Assembly: GCA_017309115.1 (NCBI GenBank)
Contig: JAFLEF010000002.1
Coordinates: 1 to 64,000, forward strand
Length of the DNA: 64,000 nt
Direction of reading: 5' to 3'
From: Verrucomicrobiota bacterium
Lineage (GTDB): Bacteria > Verrucomicrobiota > Verrucomicrobiia > Limisphaerales > UBA9464
The notes under the pieces were generated by a model. That model was given only the letters and a program-made list of their open reading frames with translations. It searched no databases and was not told the origin of the DNA. Positions within the stretch are counted from its first letter, which is position 1. Each line of letters begins with the position of its first letter. The position numbers and the translations under genes were made by a program. This document shows positions 17,222 to 25,007 of the stretch, one piece after another.

Positions 17222-18652
17222 TCACTCCACTGGTCGGATCGACTCGGTGCCGGGCCAGGGGGCTTGACGGACTTCCTGGAGCCACTGGTCGGCTGCGGTG
17301 GGGTCGCAGTCGAAGGGATTCAGGAGCATCAGGGGATTGACGCCGTGGGTGTCCACGATTTCCCAGTCCACAAAACACCCGCGTCCTTCGGAGGCGAGCT
17401 GGCGCATGACCCGGGAGCGAATGGCGGCGCGGGTGTCGGCAGGAGGCACGGTCTTGGCCTGCTGAACCTGGGTGTCGGTGGGTTCCCACCGGGAATTGGT
17501 GTCGGCCAGGGACCAGGCGAGATTTCGCAGCGGATCCACGTGGTGGAACTCCAAGTCCTGGGAACGAAGCCAGGGGGAACTCCAGGACAGTCCCTCAGCC
17601 TCCAGGAATTGGGAGAACAGCCAACGCTTGGTGATCCAATCCACCCGGCCCACCAAGGACTCCGGTGACTGACTCAAGCCGGCGAGGGTTTGCGCCCAAT
17701 CCTCCAACACACCGTCGGTCTCGGCATCGCGGCCGGCGAACTCCCGTTGCGCGGCCGACTGGAACTGACCTAGCAATTCGAGAGCGTCCATGGTTTCACC
17801 GCCGGCGAGGGTCACCTGCCAGGGTCCGTCCGGGCGCCGGGACAGATCGCGGAAGGTGCTCACGGAATCGGCCAGGGCGAGCGGCGGCAACTGATCGGCC
17901 TCCAACAAATCCAACACCAGCGCGGTCGTACCAATCTTCAACGCCAGCGTCGTGGGCAAGACGCTGGTGTCGCCGTGCAGCAGATGCAGTCGGCGGAACT
18001 TCCGGGCATCGGCCAGCGGTTCGTCCCGGGTGTTGATGATGGCGCGGTTGAACTGAACCCATTCGAACAGTTCGTTCTGGATGTAGTCGGCGCGTTGCGA
18101 GATCTGAAACGGGAAGACCTCCGGCGCCGGATCGCCTCCCCCGCGAATTTCGATTCCCGGTGACATGCCCACCTTACCGGCTCCGCACATCAGGACGCGG
18201 ACAGTCAGGAAGGCGAGCAGGGACTGAACATTACGTTCGCTCAGCGGCGCCGTGCGGCGGACCAGATAGTTCTCATGACAGCCGAAGGTGGCGCCGGAAT
18301 AATGATCAATGTTGTTCCGGACGAAGCCCGCGCGATTGGTGTAGTTCAGGGCGGCGAGCCCTTCGTTCAACAGGAGGTCATTGGCGCGGTCGTGACGAAT
18401 CAGGTCCTGGAGGGAGAGGCATTCTGCGGTGCACAGCTCCAGATGGCCCATGTCGATGTAGGCTCGGCCGCCGTTGAAGAGAAAGCCCCCGTTGCCGGCG
18501 GGCTCATCCCAATCGCGCTGATGCTGGTCGATCAGTCCGTAGCGGTTGCCGACAAAGAGCCAGTCGCGCACCCGGCGGATGATTTCCTGGGTGGTTCCCG
18601 GGTCATTCGACAGACAGCCATACTCGGTTTCCAGACCAGCGAGGCGAATCAT
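17222..18652 (-). CDS. pafA: Pup-protein ligase (PafA-like)
   Basis: Ligase that joins the C-terminal glutamate of Pup to lysines of target proteins, using ATP. The 476-aa protein has the glutamine-synthetase-like fold of the PafA/Dop family: GLETEYG at the N-terminus (metal-binding Glu), FNGGRAYIDMG with the proposed catalytic Asp, TFGCHENYLV, FQISQRADYI, INTRDEPLAD and LKIGTTALVLDLLEA. It lacks the extra 'RWDY...RGF' loop of Dop, so I call it PafA. Odd point: the usual DVGSHPEY is DMGHLELC, one residue shorter and without Pro-Glu-Tyr. It is the last gene of the operon, 30 nt after prcA. Confidence 0.85.
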   Translation of the reverse strand: MIRLAGLETEYGCLSNDPGTTQEIIRRVRDWLFVGNRYGLIDQHQRDWDEPAGNGGFLFNGGRAYIDMGHLELCTAECLSLQDLIRHDRANDLLLNEGLAALNYTNRAGFVRNNIDHYSGATFGCHENYLVRRTAPLSERNVQSLLAFLTVRVLMCGAGKVGMSPGIEIRGGGDPAPEVFPFQISQRADYIQNELFEWVQFNRAIINTRDEPLADARKFRRLHLLHGDTSVLPTTLALKIGTTALVLDLLEADQLPPLALADSVSTFRDLSRRPDGPWQVTLAGGETMDALELLGQFQSAAQREFAGRDAETDGVLEDWAQTLAGLSQSPESLVGRVDWITKRWLFSQFLEAEGLSWSSPWLRSQDLEFHHVDPLRNLAWSLADTNSRWEPTDTQVQQAKTVPPADTRAAIRSRVMRQLASEGRGCFVDWEIVDTHGVNPLMLLNPFDCDPTAADQWLQEVRQAPWPGTESIRPVE

Positions 18653-18682
18653 GGGAAACTCCGGGAAGAAAAAGTCAGCAGA

Positions 18683-19435
18683 CTAGGGGGAGGGCGGAGG
18701 GAGCAGTTGATTCAGATCTAGAACTTCGTAGCGAACGAGACGCGAGGACCGGCGGTTCAGCCAGCCGAGTTCGATTTGAGCCCCGGCCGTCGCCGTTCGC
18801 CAGCCGGCAGCCCGCTCCTCCAGCGACGGAGAAGGCTCCTTCGCGGTCTGCTGCGTTTGCAGCAGCCACCAGGTTTCCAGGAGTTGTTGGGCGGCTTCCG
18901 CCAGCGAAAGGGAATCCCGCCATTTCTGCTCCAGGGCGGCTTGGGCGGTACTCTCTTCATCGGGATCGGCCGCCACCACCCGAGCGCCGCCCATTTGAAC
19001 AGAATAAGTGCCATCGAAGTGCACGCGCACCAAAAGATCGCGACTGGGCGTGGTGCCCAACTCGGCAAAGACAAACTCACCTAACACCGGAGCGGTGAAG
19101 AGTTGTTCGAAGTTCTGCTTGAGCTGGGCGCTCAGCCCGAAGCCCACCAAGCGGCGCAGACTGACGTCTTCGGCGGCCCGGGTGAAGGCCTCGAGATGCG
19201 CCGCATCAATCGCGGCCTGGCGGATTCGCTCGAGATCGGCCGGATGTCCCAATCCCGCCATGGCATGGCGATCGTGGATTTCGAACACCTTTCCCAGGCC
19301 ACGAGATACACCCAGCAGCAGAATCCCGTCGGCGAGGCATCCGGCCAGCACGGGGGAACCTCCCTTGAGCTGGTCGCGGACGTATTCGCGCCGGTTTCCA
19401 ATGGCTTCCAACCAACGATACGGTTCTTCAGTCAT
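18683..19435 (-). CDS. prcA: Proteasome alpha subunit
   Basis: Forms the outer rings of the 20S proteasome. The 250-aa protein begins MTEEPYRWLEAIGNRREYVRDQLKGG, similar to the bacterial alpha N-terminal gating segment, then GGSPVLAGCLADGILLLGVSRGLGKVFEIHDRHAMAGLG, matching 'P.LAY..GVLF...N.SR.L.KI.E..DR.AFAA.G' of actinobacterial PrcA. No N-terminal threonine nucleophile, as expected. The C-terminal part past residue 190 is Gln/Ala-rich and divergent. Overlaps prcB by 8 bases. Sequence alone gives moderate identity; gene order makes it secure. Confidence 0.88.
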   Translation of the reverse strand: MTEEPYRWLEAIGNRREYVRDQLKGGSPVLAGCLADGILLLGVSRGLGKVFEIHDRHAMAGLGHPADLERIRQAAIDAAHLEAFTRAAEDVSLRRLVGFGLSAQLKQNFEQLFTAPVLGEFVFAELGTTPSRDLLVRVHFDGTYSVQMGGARVVAADPDEESTAQAALEQKWRDSLSLAEAAQQLLETWWLLQTQQTAKEPSPSLEERAAGWRTATAGAQIELGWLNRRSSRLVRYEVLDLNQLLPPPSP

Positions 19436-20216
19436 GGTCGGTTCCGGCCAGCGCGGCTGATTGTTGTTCTTCGGTCACGGTTTCCACGCCGGTCGCTCGC
19501 AAAATCTTGAGCGTGGCAAATAGTTGCGCCTCCGGGTTCACGCCGCCCGTGGCCGAATCAAACTCAGCGGCCGTCATGAGCAGACGCAGGGCGAACCGCA
19601 CGGCCTCCGGCAAAGTCATTTCCACCGGTTTGGGAGATCCGTGTCGTTCCTGGAACGCCAGGATGCTCCGAATCGTCCCGCTGCCGCTGCCGCTGGCGGC
19701 GTAATTGACGGCCTGGAATTGCGCGCCGAGTGGGTCGTAGAAGTAGATGCGCGGTTGAGCGGGAGACACCGTGTGATCCACACCGGCAAAGAGCGGGACC
19801 ACGATTCCCACGCCCTGAAGCGCCAGCGGCATGTTCTCCCGCAATAGCCGAGCCAGGGCGCGAACCTTGGCGGGTAGGCTCAACGGCTGCAGCTGGCTGC
19901 GGCGGTAGTACTCAAAAGAGGTTTGCAGCACGCGGGCCATTTCGAACGCGGTCGCCGGAACACCCGCGATGGCCAACAGGGAGGAGTCATCAATCTCGAC
20001 GACCTTCTCCACGGCATCGGTGACGATGATGTTGCCGGCGGTGGCCCGACGGTCGCCGGCCATTAGAATTCCCTCGGCGAACCGGAAGGCAAAGACGGTG
20101 GTGGCCTGGGTGATCGCCGGACCGTCTCCGCCCAGTTCCATTCGCGGCAACGCCATCTGGGACCGCTGGAGCAGACTGACAAAATCTCCGGCCAGCGGAG
20201 TCGCCGGAGTGCTCAT
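19428..20216 (-). CDS. prcB: Proteasome beta subunit
   Basis: Proteolytic subunit. The 262-aa precursor has a 38-residue propeptide and then TTVFAFRFAEGILMAGDRRATAGN, so Thr39 should be the mature N-terminal nucleophile. With Thr39 as residue 1, Asp17 (AGDRRAT) and Lys33 (DAVEKVVEID) are in the expected positions, and YAASGSGSG supplies the Ser129-like loop. The residue before the cleavage site is Ala, not the usual Gly. The ATG overlaps the pup stop (ATGA), the same coupling as in actinobacteria. Confidence 0.95.
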   Translation of the reverse strand: MSTPATPLAGDFVSLLQRSQMALPRMELGGDGPAITQATTVFAFRFAEGILMAGDRRATAGNIIVTDAVEKVVEIDDSSLLAIAGVPATAFEMARVLQTSFEYYRRSQLQPLSLPAKVRALARLLRENMPLALQGVGIVVPLFAGVDHTVSPAQPRIYFYDPLGAQFQAVNYAASGSGSGTIRSILAFQERHGSPKPVEMTLPEAVRFALRLLMTAAEFDSATGGVNPEAQLFATLKILRATGVETVTEEQQSAALAGTDHD

Positions 20217-20386
20217 TGGCCGGTTCGTTGCCGGTATCGTTTGGCCTGGTCCGGATCCACTTTCTTCATCCGTTCGAGCAGACTCTTCACGTCAGGTTTG
20301 TCGACTTGCGGGGTGCTTGGACCCTCACCGCCCCCGCTGCGCGGTTGGGGCATTGCCGGTTTCGGTTTTTGGAGCTGATCAGGCAT
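20213..20386 (-). CDS. pup: Prokaryotic ubiquitin-like protein Pup
   Basis: 57-aa modifier, read by hand on the minus strand from ATG at 20386 to TGA at 20213. The N-terminal half is Pro/Gln/Gly-rich and disordered; the C-terminal half is a charged helix (VKSLLERMKKVD) followed by AKRYRQRTGQ. It ends in Gly-Gln, so deamidation to Glu by Dop is expected before ligation. The usual ending GGQ is TGQ here. It starts 3 nt after the dop stop and its stop overlaps the prcB start. Short length makes it easy to miss; gene order dop-pup-prcB makes the call very firm. Confidence 0.95.
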   Translation of the reverse strand: MPDQLQKPKPAMPQPRSGGGEGPSTPQVDKPDVKSLLERMKKVDPDQAKRYRQRTGQ

Positions 20387-20389
20387 AGG

Positions 20390-21919
20390 TCAAAGGTTCA
20401 GAAGTGTGGGAATTTCGTCGGGAAACCTCGCCTTTTCCACGGCGACACGGTAGCGCGACACCGTTTCCGAGGCGAACAAATCTAGAAGCGAAATGCGGAC
20501 TGGGCCGGTGCGTCCCTCGAGGGTCACGTGATCCCACTGAGCCGAGATCACTGCGGACCCAAACTTCTGAATGCACAGGCCGCGGATCAACGCCCGGGTC
20601 GTTTCTGGTGGATGATGCTCGGCCCGGCGCACGTCTTCTTCGGCCGGAACACCGCGAATAGCCCCCGCCTGTTCTAGACCGAAGTAGAGTCCCTCCTCGG
20701 GATCGAGCCGATGGTAGGCCAAATCCAAACTTTGCAGCCACGGGTCGTCCTCGGCGACGCCTTGCGCCTGCTGGAATTCCCGGATTAATGCGTGTTTGGC
20801 GACCCAATCCAGTCGGTCGCCGCAGCGGGTCGGATCGGTTGCCAGATCGTTGAGTACTTCCTCCCAATCCGCCACCAGCGCCTGTCGCTCTGGCGTGTGC
20901 AAGGGAACCCGGGCTCGGACGGCGTCGAGATAGGCGCGCTGCACCTCCAGGGCGGTGGACACTCGTCCGCCGGAAACCACTTCCCAGCGCCAGTCCGGAT
21001 CCCGCGAAATGTAGCGCAAGGCGGCCAGCGGATCGTCGAGAGCGGGCAGGGAAGCCGCCAGCTTGGCCGGGGTCGGGGTGCCGGCCAGTAGTTCCAACAC
21101 CAGCGCAGTGGTGCCGACCTTCAGGCGCGTGGCAAAGGGACTCAGATTGGCGTCACCAAGAATTACGTGAAATCGGCGCCAATGATGAGCGTTGGCGTGC
21201 GGTTCATCCCGGGTATTGATGAGCGGGCGCCGTTGCATGGTGTCCACGCTCTGGAGCTCGCTGAAAAAGTCCGACCGCTGGGAAATCTGGAAGCCGGGCC
21301 CAACAAATTCATCCTCGGCTTCCAGCCCGAATTTGCCGGCCCCGGTGAAGATCTGCCGCGTGACTAGGAAGGCTTCGATGCCCCTGACCAACGCCTTCCA
21401 GTCGAGACGGCGGGGCAGAAGGTAGTTCTCGTGACACCCATAGCTGTGGCCTCGGAAGTCGGTGTTGTTTTTGTAGAGCAGAACCGCTTCGGAGCGCTCG
21501 GACTGCACATGCTGCGCACAGGCCATGGCCAAGCGCTCCCCGGCACGATCCTGGGCCAGTAACTCCGCCAGCGTGCTGCACTCTGGCGTGCAGTATTCGG
21601 GATGGGCGTGGTCGTTGTAAAAGCGGGCCCCGTTAGCCAGCACCAGATCGCTTTTGATCTCGGTGAAACTCATCGGCCGGGCGGCGTCCTGCGCAAAGTA
21701 GTTGGCCTCGTCGGTATCCTGGCGCAGTTCCTCGACGCGGAACCCGCGCATGTCCTGATGCGGATCCTCACACGCATAGTCCCAGCGCATGCGCACCCCG
21801 GGCTCGATCGCCGCCCGGACCAGCGCGATGGAATCCGCCACGACGTCGTAGTCGCCCTCCGTGTCCCGGGCGATGCCGAACTCGGTTTCCAAACCGAATA
21901 AAACGGTCGGTGTCTCCAC
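20390..21919 (-). CDS. dop: Pup deamidase/depupylase
   Basis: Converts the C-terminal Gln of Pup to Glu and removes Pup from targets. The 509-aa protein has GLETEFG, NGARFYNDHAHPEYCTPEC with the proposed catalytic Asp, YKNNTDFRGHSYGCHENYLL, FQISQRSDFF, INTRDEPHANA and LKVGTTALVLELL. The segment RMRWDYACEDPHQDMRGF corresponds to the Dop-specific loop absent from PafA. Start is GTG at 21919 (METPTVLFG); no better upstream start is visible and the divergent gene limits it. First gene of the operon; the promoter must lie in 21920-22053. Confidence 0.93.
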   Translation of the reverse strand: METPTVLFGLETEFGIARDTEGDYDVVADSIALVRAAIEPGVRMRWDYACEDPHQDMRGFRVEELRQDTDEANYFAQDAARPMSFTEIKSDLVLANGARFYNDHAHPEYCTPECSTLAELLAQDRAGERLAMACAQHVQSERSEAVLLYKNNTDFRGHSYGCHENYLLPRRLDWKALVRGIEAFLVTRQIFTGAGKFGLEAEDEFVGPGFQISQRSDFFSELQSVDTMQRRPLINTRDEPHANAHHWRRFHVILGDANLSPFATRLKVGTTALVLELLAGTPTPAKLAASLPALDDPLAALRYISRDPDWRWEVVSGGRVSTALEVQRAYLDAVRARVPLHTPERQALVADWEEVLNDLATDPTRCGDRLDWVAKHALIREFQQAQGVAEDDPWLQSLDLAYHRLDPEEGLYFGLEQAGAIRGVPAEEDVRRAEHHPPETTRALIRGLCIQKFGSAVISAQWDHVTLEGRTGPVRISLLDLFASETVSRYRVAVEKARFPDEIPTLLNL

Positions 21920-22053
21920 GCGGAATCAACAAGACATCTATTCGTACGGCGGCAACTCCCAAGTTGGAAATCTGCCGCGGAAGACACGCCTTCGGATTCG
22001 AGCTTGGCGGCGCCCGCCCGTTGGCCCGACGCTTTGCCAGTACTTCTCATTGC
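21920..22053. promoter_or_regulatory. Divergent promoter region of dop and the SGNH gene
   Basis: 134 bases between two divergent starts, so both operons must be driven from here. I see no clear sigma-70 hexamer pair, palindrome or riboswitch. No ATPase gene is found on the proteasome side of it. Confidence 0.4.
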
Positions 22054-23310
22054 ATGAAAGCATTCTGGTCTTGGGTGGTCTGCGCGGGGTTGTGGGCCGG
22101 GTTCGGCGTTCACGGGGCGGACGCCGTGTCAGTGCGACTTCCGGCGACGGATGACGGGTTGCCGGGCAGCGGTCCGATTCGGCGCTACGATTGGTTCCAG
22201 GATTTGTGGACTAAAAAACGCACCGCCTGGGCGCAACGGGTGGAACTCGACCGGTACTCGTTGGTGTTCCTCGGGGATTCCATCACCCAAGGCTGGGGCG
22301 ACGATCTCGGTGGGAGTTTTCCGGGCGTCAAAGTGGCCAACCGCGGGATCAGCGGCGATACGACCCGGGGAATGTTGATCCGTCTGGCCGATGATGTTCT
22401 GGCGCTCAATCCGCTCGGCGTGGTGCTGCTCCTGGGCACCAACGATCTGGAAGAGGGCGCGGACCCGGAGACCATCGCGGGGAACGTCCGGCTCATCCTG
22501 GCGGAACTGAAACGGCACAATCCGCAGATGCCGATCATCCTGTGCGAAGTGTTCCCGAGTTCAGCCTCGAAGAAGCGGCCGGCGGAGAAGATCAAGAAGT
22601 TGAACGCGCTCTATGCGGCCTTGGTGAAGGGGGATCCGCAGGTGACCTTGGTGGAGACTTGGCCGTTGTTTGCCGATGCCCAAGGCGATGCCAAGGAAGC
22701 GCAGTTCCCGGACTTGCTGCATCCCAACGCCGCGGGCTATGCCCTGTGGGCGGCGGCGCTGCGTCCGATCTTGGCGACCCAGGGATTTCTGGAGACCACG
22801 CCGGATGTGTTCACGCCGGAGCCGGGGTTTGTCAGTTTGTTCAACGGACGCGACCTGACGGGCTGGGGATTTCGAACCAATGATTTCAGCGGATTATCAC
22901 GGAGTCCAGATGGACGGTATGTGGCCCGGCACGGTCGGCTGATTGTGACCACACCGCCGGAGCACAGCCGAGTCCAGCAACTCTGGACCACCCGTTCATT
23001 CCCCAAAAACTTCGTCCTGAAGCTGGAGTTTCGGGCGACGCCCAACGCCGACAGCGGCATTTTTATCCGCGAACCCCAGCTGCAATGCCGGGACTATCCG
23101 CTGGCGGGACCGTACAAGAACCTGAAGTCCTACCGACCTCAGGACTGGAATGAAGTCGTAGTGACCGTGAAGGACGGTATCGCGCACTGCACCTGCAATG
23201 GCGAGGTTTTGGAAGCGGCCTTGAAGGTGCCCCCGACCGGCCCCATCGGCTTGGAAGGCGATCGGGGGCAAATGGAATACCGCCGGATTCGCATTCGCGA
23301 GCTGCCCTGA
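22054..23310 (+). CDS. Secreted SGNH-hydrolase fused to a DUF1080 domain
   Basis: 418-aa exported protein. The ATG at 22054 gives a signal peptide (MKAFWSWVVCAGLWAGFG-VHGAD). The first domain is a SGNH/GDSL esterase: FLGDSITQGW (Ser), RGISGDTT (Gly), LGTNDLEEGAD (Asn) and DLLHPNAAGY (Asp-x-x-His). From about residue 250 a DUF1080/3-keto-disaccharide-hydrolase-like beta-sandwich begins (FVSLFNGRDLTGWGF, ...). Such two-domain proteins are common in Verrucomicrobia and Planctomycetes and probably strip acyl groups and process sugars of polysaccharides. Divergent from dop; the next gene ends 3 bases downstream on the other strand. Confidence 0.88.
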   Translation: MKAFWSWVVCAGLWAGFGVHGADAVSVRLPATDDGLPGSGPIRRYDWFQDLWTKKRTAWAQRVELDRYSLVFLGDSITQGWGDDLGGSFPGVKVANRGISGDTTRGMLIRLADDVLALNPLGVVLLLGTNDLEEGADPETIAGNVRLILAELKRHNPQMPIILCEVFPSSASKKRPAEKIKKLNALYAALVKGDPQVTLVETWPLFADAQGDAKEAQFPDLLHPNAAGYALWAAALRPILATQGFLETTPDVFTPEPGFVSLFNGRDLTGWGFRTNDFSGLSRSPDGRYVARHGRLIVTTPPEHSRVQQLWTTRSFPKNFVLKLEFRATPNADSGIFIREPQLQCRDYPLAGPYKNLKSYRPQDWNEVVVTVKDGIAHCTCNGEVLEAALKVPPTGPIGLEGDRGQMEYRRIRIRELP

Positions 23311-23312
23311 CG

Positions 23313-24668
23313 CTAAGCGCTCCAGCCTTTGCGATACTCGCGGCGGAGGTAGCGCTCGGCGTCGCGTCCGCTTGAGGTAAAGCGGAAGTTCGGTCCGTCC
23401 CATCCCAGCGGAACGCCGGCCCGAATGGCGACATTGCCCAAGAGAATGGCTTCCGTGAGGGGGCCGGCGTAGTCGAAGTTCGAGAACGGTTTGGGGCCGC
23501 CTCGAATCGCCTCCACCCACTCGTTCTTCATGCCCTGATCCCCCTTGCCATTGCGAGCCAGGGTAGGGGCGGGGGCCACGAAGCCGGCGAAGCGATCGCC
23601 CGGGAGGAGTTTCCAGTCGGCACCGTAATCGGAGGGCGAATACAGCACCCCTTTTTCGCCCACCATGAGGCAGCCGCTGTCGGACGGTTTCTCACCATGG
23701 AACAGATCCATCGGCGGGAGATTCTTCGAGCCGGAGGGTAACTTGCCTTCGTACCAGGTGAAGCGGACCGGGCCACGTGCTCCGCGGGTCGGGAACTCGT
23801 AATAGACCGTCGCCCAACCCGGATACGTCTCCGGATTCGGCGGCTCGTTTTCGGCCCGAATAGCGGTGGGATAATCCAGTTCCAACGCCATGAAGGGCAG
23901 GTTGGCGGTGTGGCATCCCATGTCACCCAGGGCGCCGGTGCCGAAGTCCCACCAACCCCGCCAGGCAAACGGATGATAGGCCGGGTGGTAAGGCCGCATG
24001 GGGGCCGGACCAATGAATTCGTCCCAGTGCACGTTGGCCGGGATCGGAGGCGTCTCGACCGGCCGGGCGACGATTCCGGGGGACTGAGGCCAAACCGGGC
24101 GATTCGTCCAGACATGAACTTCGGTCACTTTGCCCAGCGCTCCGGCACGAATCGCTTCCACACCCCGGCGCAACCCGTCCTCGGCGGTTCCCTGGTTGCC
24201 CATTTGCGTCACTACCTTGTGCTTGCGGGCCAGATCCCGGAGCCAACGGGCTTCCCAGACGTCATGGGTCATGGGCTTTTGGACATACACATGCATCCCG
24301 CGCTGCATCGCCAGGGCCGCGGCGAGGGCGTGCGTGTTGTCCGGAGTGCTGATGGTGACGGCGTCAATCTTGCCGGACATCTCGTCGAGCATCTTGCGGA
24401 AGTCGTAGTACGGCTTGGCCTGGCCGAACTTGGCCAGCTTGGCTTGAAGCGATTTGTCATCGCAGTCGCAAAGGGCCACGACATCTCCGAGCGTTCCGGC
24501 TTGATCAATGTCGCTCGAACCCTTGCCACCGACACCGATGCCCGCCATTCGCAGCCGTTCGTTCGCTCCCCAAACCCGGGCGGGAAGGAACGAAAAGGCC
24601 AGTGACGTGGCGGCGGCAGATTGAAGAAACCGACGGCGGGAATAGGTCTTGGAAAAAGTAGGGCGCAT
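23313..24668 (-). CDS. Tat-exported Gfo/Idh/MocA-family oxidoreductase
   Basis: 451-aa NAD(P)-dependent sugar oxidoreductase. The start at 24668 gives MRPTFSKTYSRRRFLQ, a twin-arginine signal (SRRRFLQSAAATSLAFSFL). Then the Rossmann fold with GIGVGGKGSSD, VVALCDCDD, STPDNTHA and the conserved EKP-like VQKPMTHDV (Glu replaced by Gln), followed by the GALGDMGCHTANLPF block of the C-terminal domain. Typical of the large exported oxidoreductase sets of Planctomycetes/Verrucomicrobia that act on carbohydrates. A longer open frame adds unsupported residues. The Glu-to-Gln change in the KP motif is worth noting. Confidence 0.9.
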   Translation of the reverse strand: MRPTFSKTYSRRRFLQSAAATSLAFSFLPARVWGANERLRMAGIGVGGKGSSDIDQAGTLGDVVALCDCDDKSLQAKLAKFGQAKPYYDFRKMLDEMSGKIDAVTISTPDNTHALAAALAMQRGMHVYVQKPMTHDVWEARWLRDLARKHKVVTQMGNQGTAEDGLRRGVEAIRAGALGKVTEVHVWTNRPVWPQSPGIVARPVETPPIPANVHWDEFIGPAPMRPYHPAYHPFAWRGWWDFGTGALGDMGCHTANLPFMALELDYPTAIRAENEPPNPETYPGWATVYYEFPTRGARGPVRFTWYEGKLPSGSKNLPPMDLFHGEKPSDSGCLMVGEKGVLYSPSDYGADWKLLPGDRFAGFVAPAPTLARNGKGDQGMKNEWVEAIRGGPKPFSNFDYAGPLTEAILLGNVAIRAGVPLGWDGPNFRFTSSGRDAERYLRREYRKGWSA

Positions 24669-25007
24669 GCCAGGAATCAATGCGGGTGAAGTTTCCAAAG
24701 GGTGCTGATGAGGCTGCTCTAGGACAAGTCCCGACATCGAAATTGGGCCGTAACGATTCGCTTGGACCTCGACTTTCCTCAATTCCCGCTTGCTGCGGAG
24801 TCGGGAGGCAGGCACATACTTCCGCATTCGTGAAACACTCGGTTCGCCAAGATCAGCCGCTCTCCAGTTCCTTCGGAATCGGAATTGGCTCGATTAGCAT
24901 TGGATGCTTCCCGCGTCGCTGAACGAGTTTTCCGTCAATCGAAAGCCCCGTTCCGCGACCCGGAACGGGGCTTTCGGTTTTCGGGACCGAATGGATCCCC
25001 TCCTCTC
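24669..25007 (+). other. Intergenic region between the oxidoreductase and cimA
   Basis: 339 bases between divergent genes. Apart from the long hairpin at 24940-24976 no gene, riboswitch or tRNA is recognised. It must hold the promoters of both neighbours. Confidence 0.5.
24940..24976 (+). terminator. Perfect 16-bp hairpin in the cimA leader (attenuator-like)
   Basis: CGAAAGCCCCGTTCCG at 24940-24955 and its exact reverse complement at 24961-24976 are separated by CGACC, then GTTTTCGGG follows. The stem is perfect and G+C-rich; the tail has only four U. It lies 31 bases upstream of the cimA start. It could be a terminator of an upstream transcript or an attenuator acting on cimA, a branched-chain amino-acid gene. 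Confidence 0.6.
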
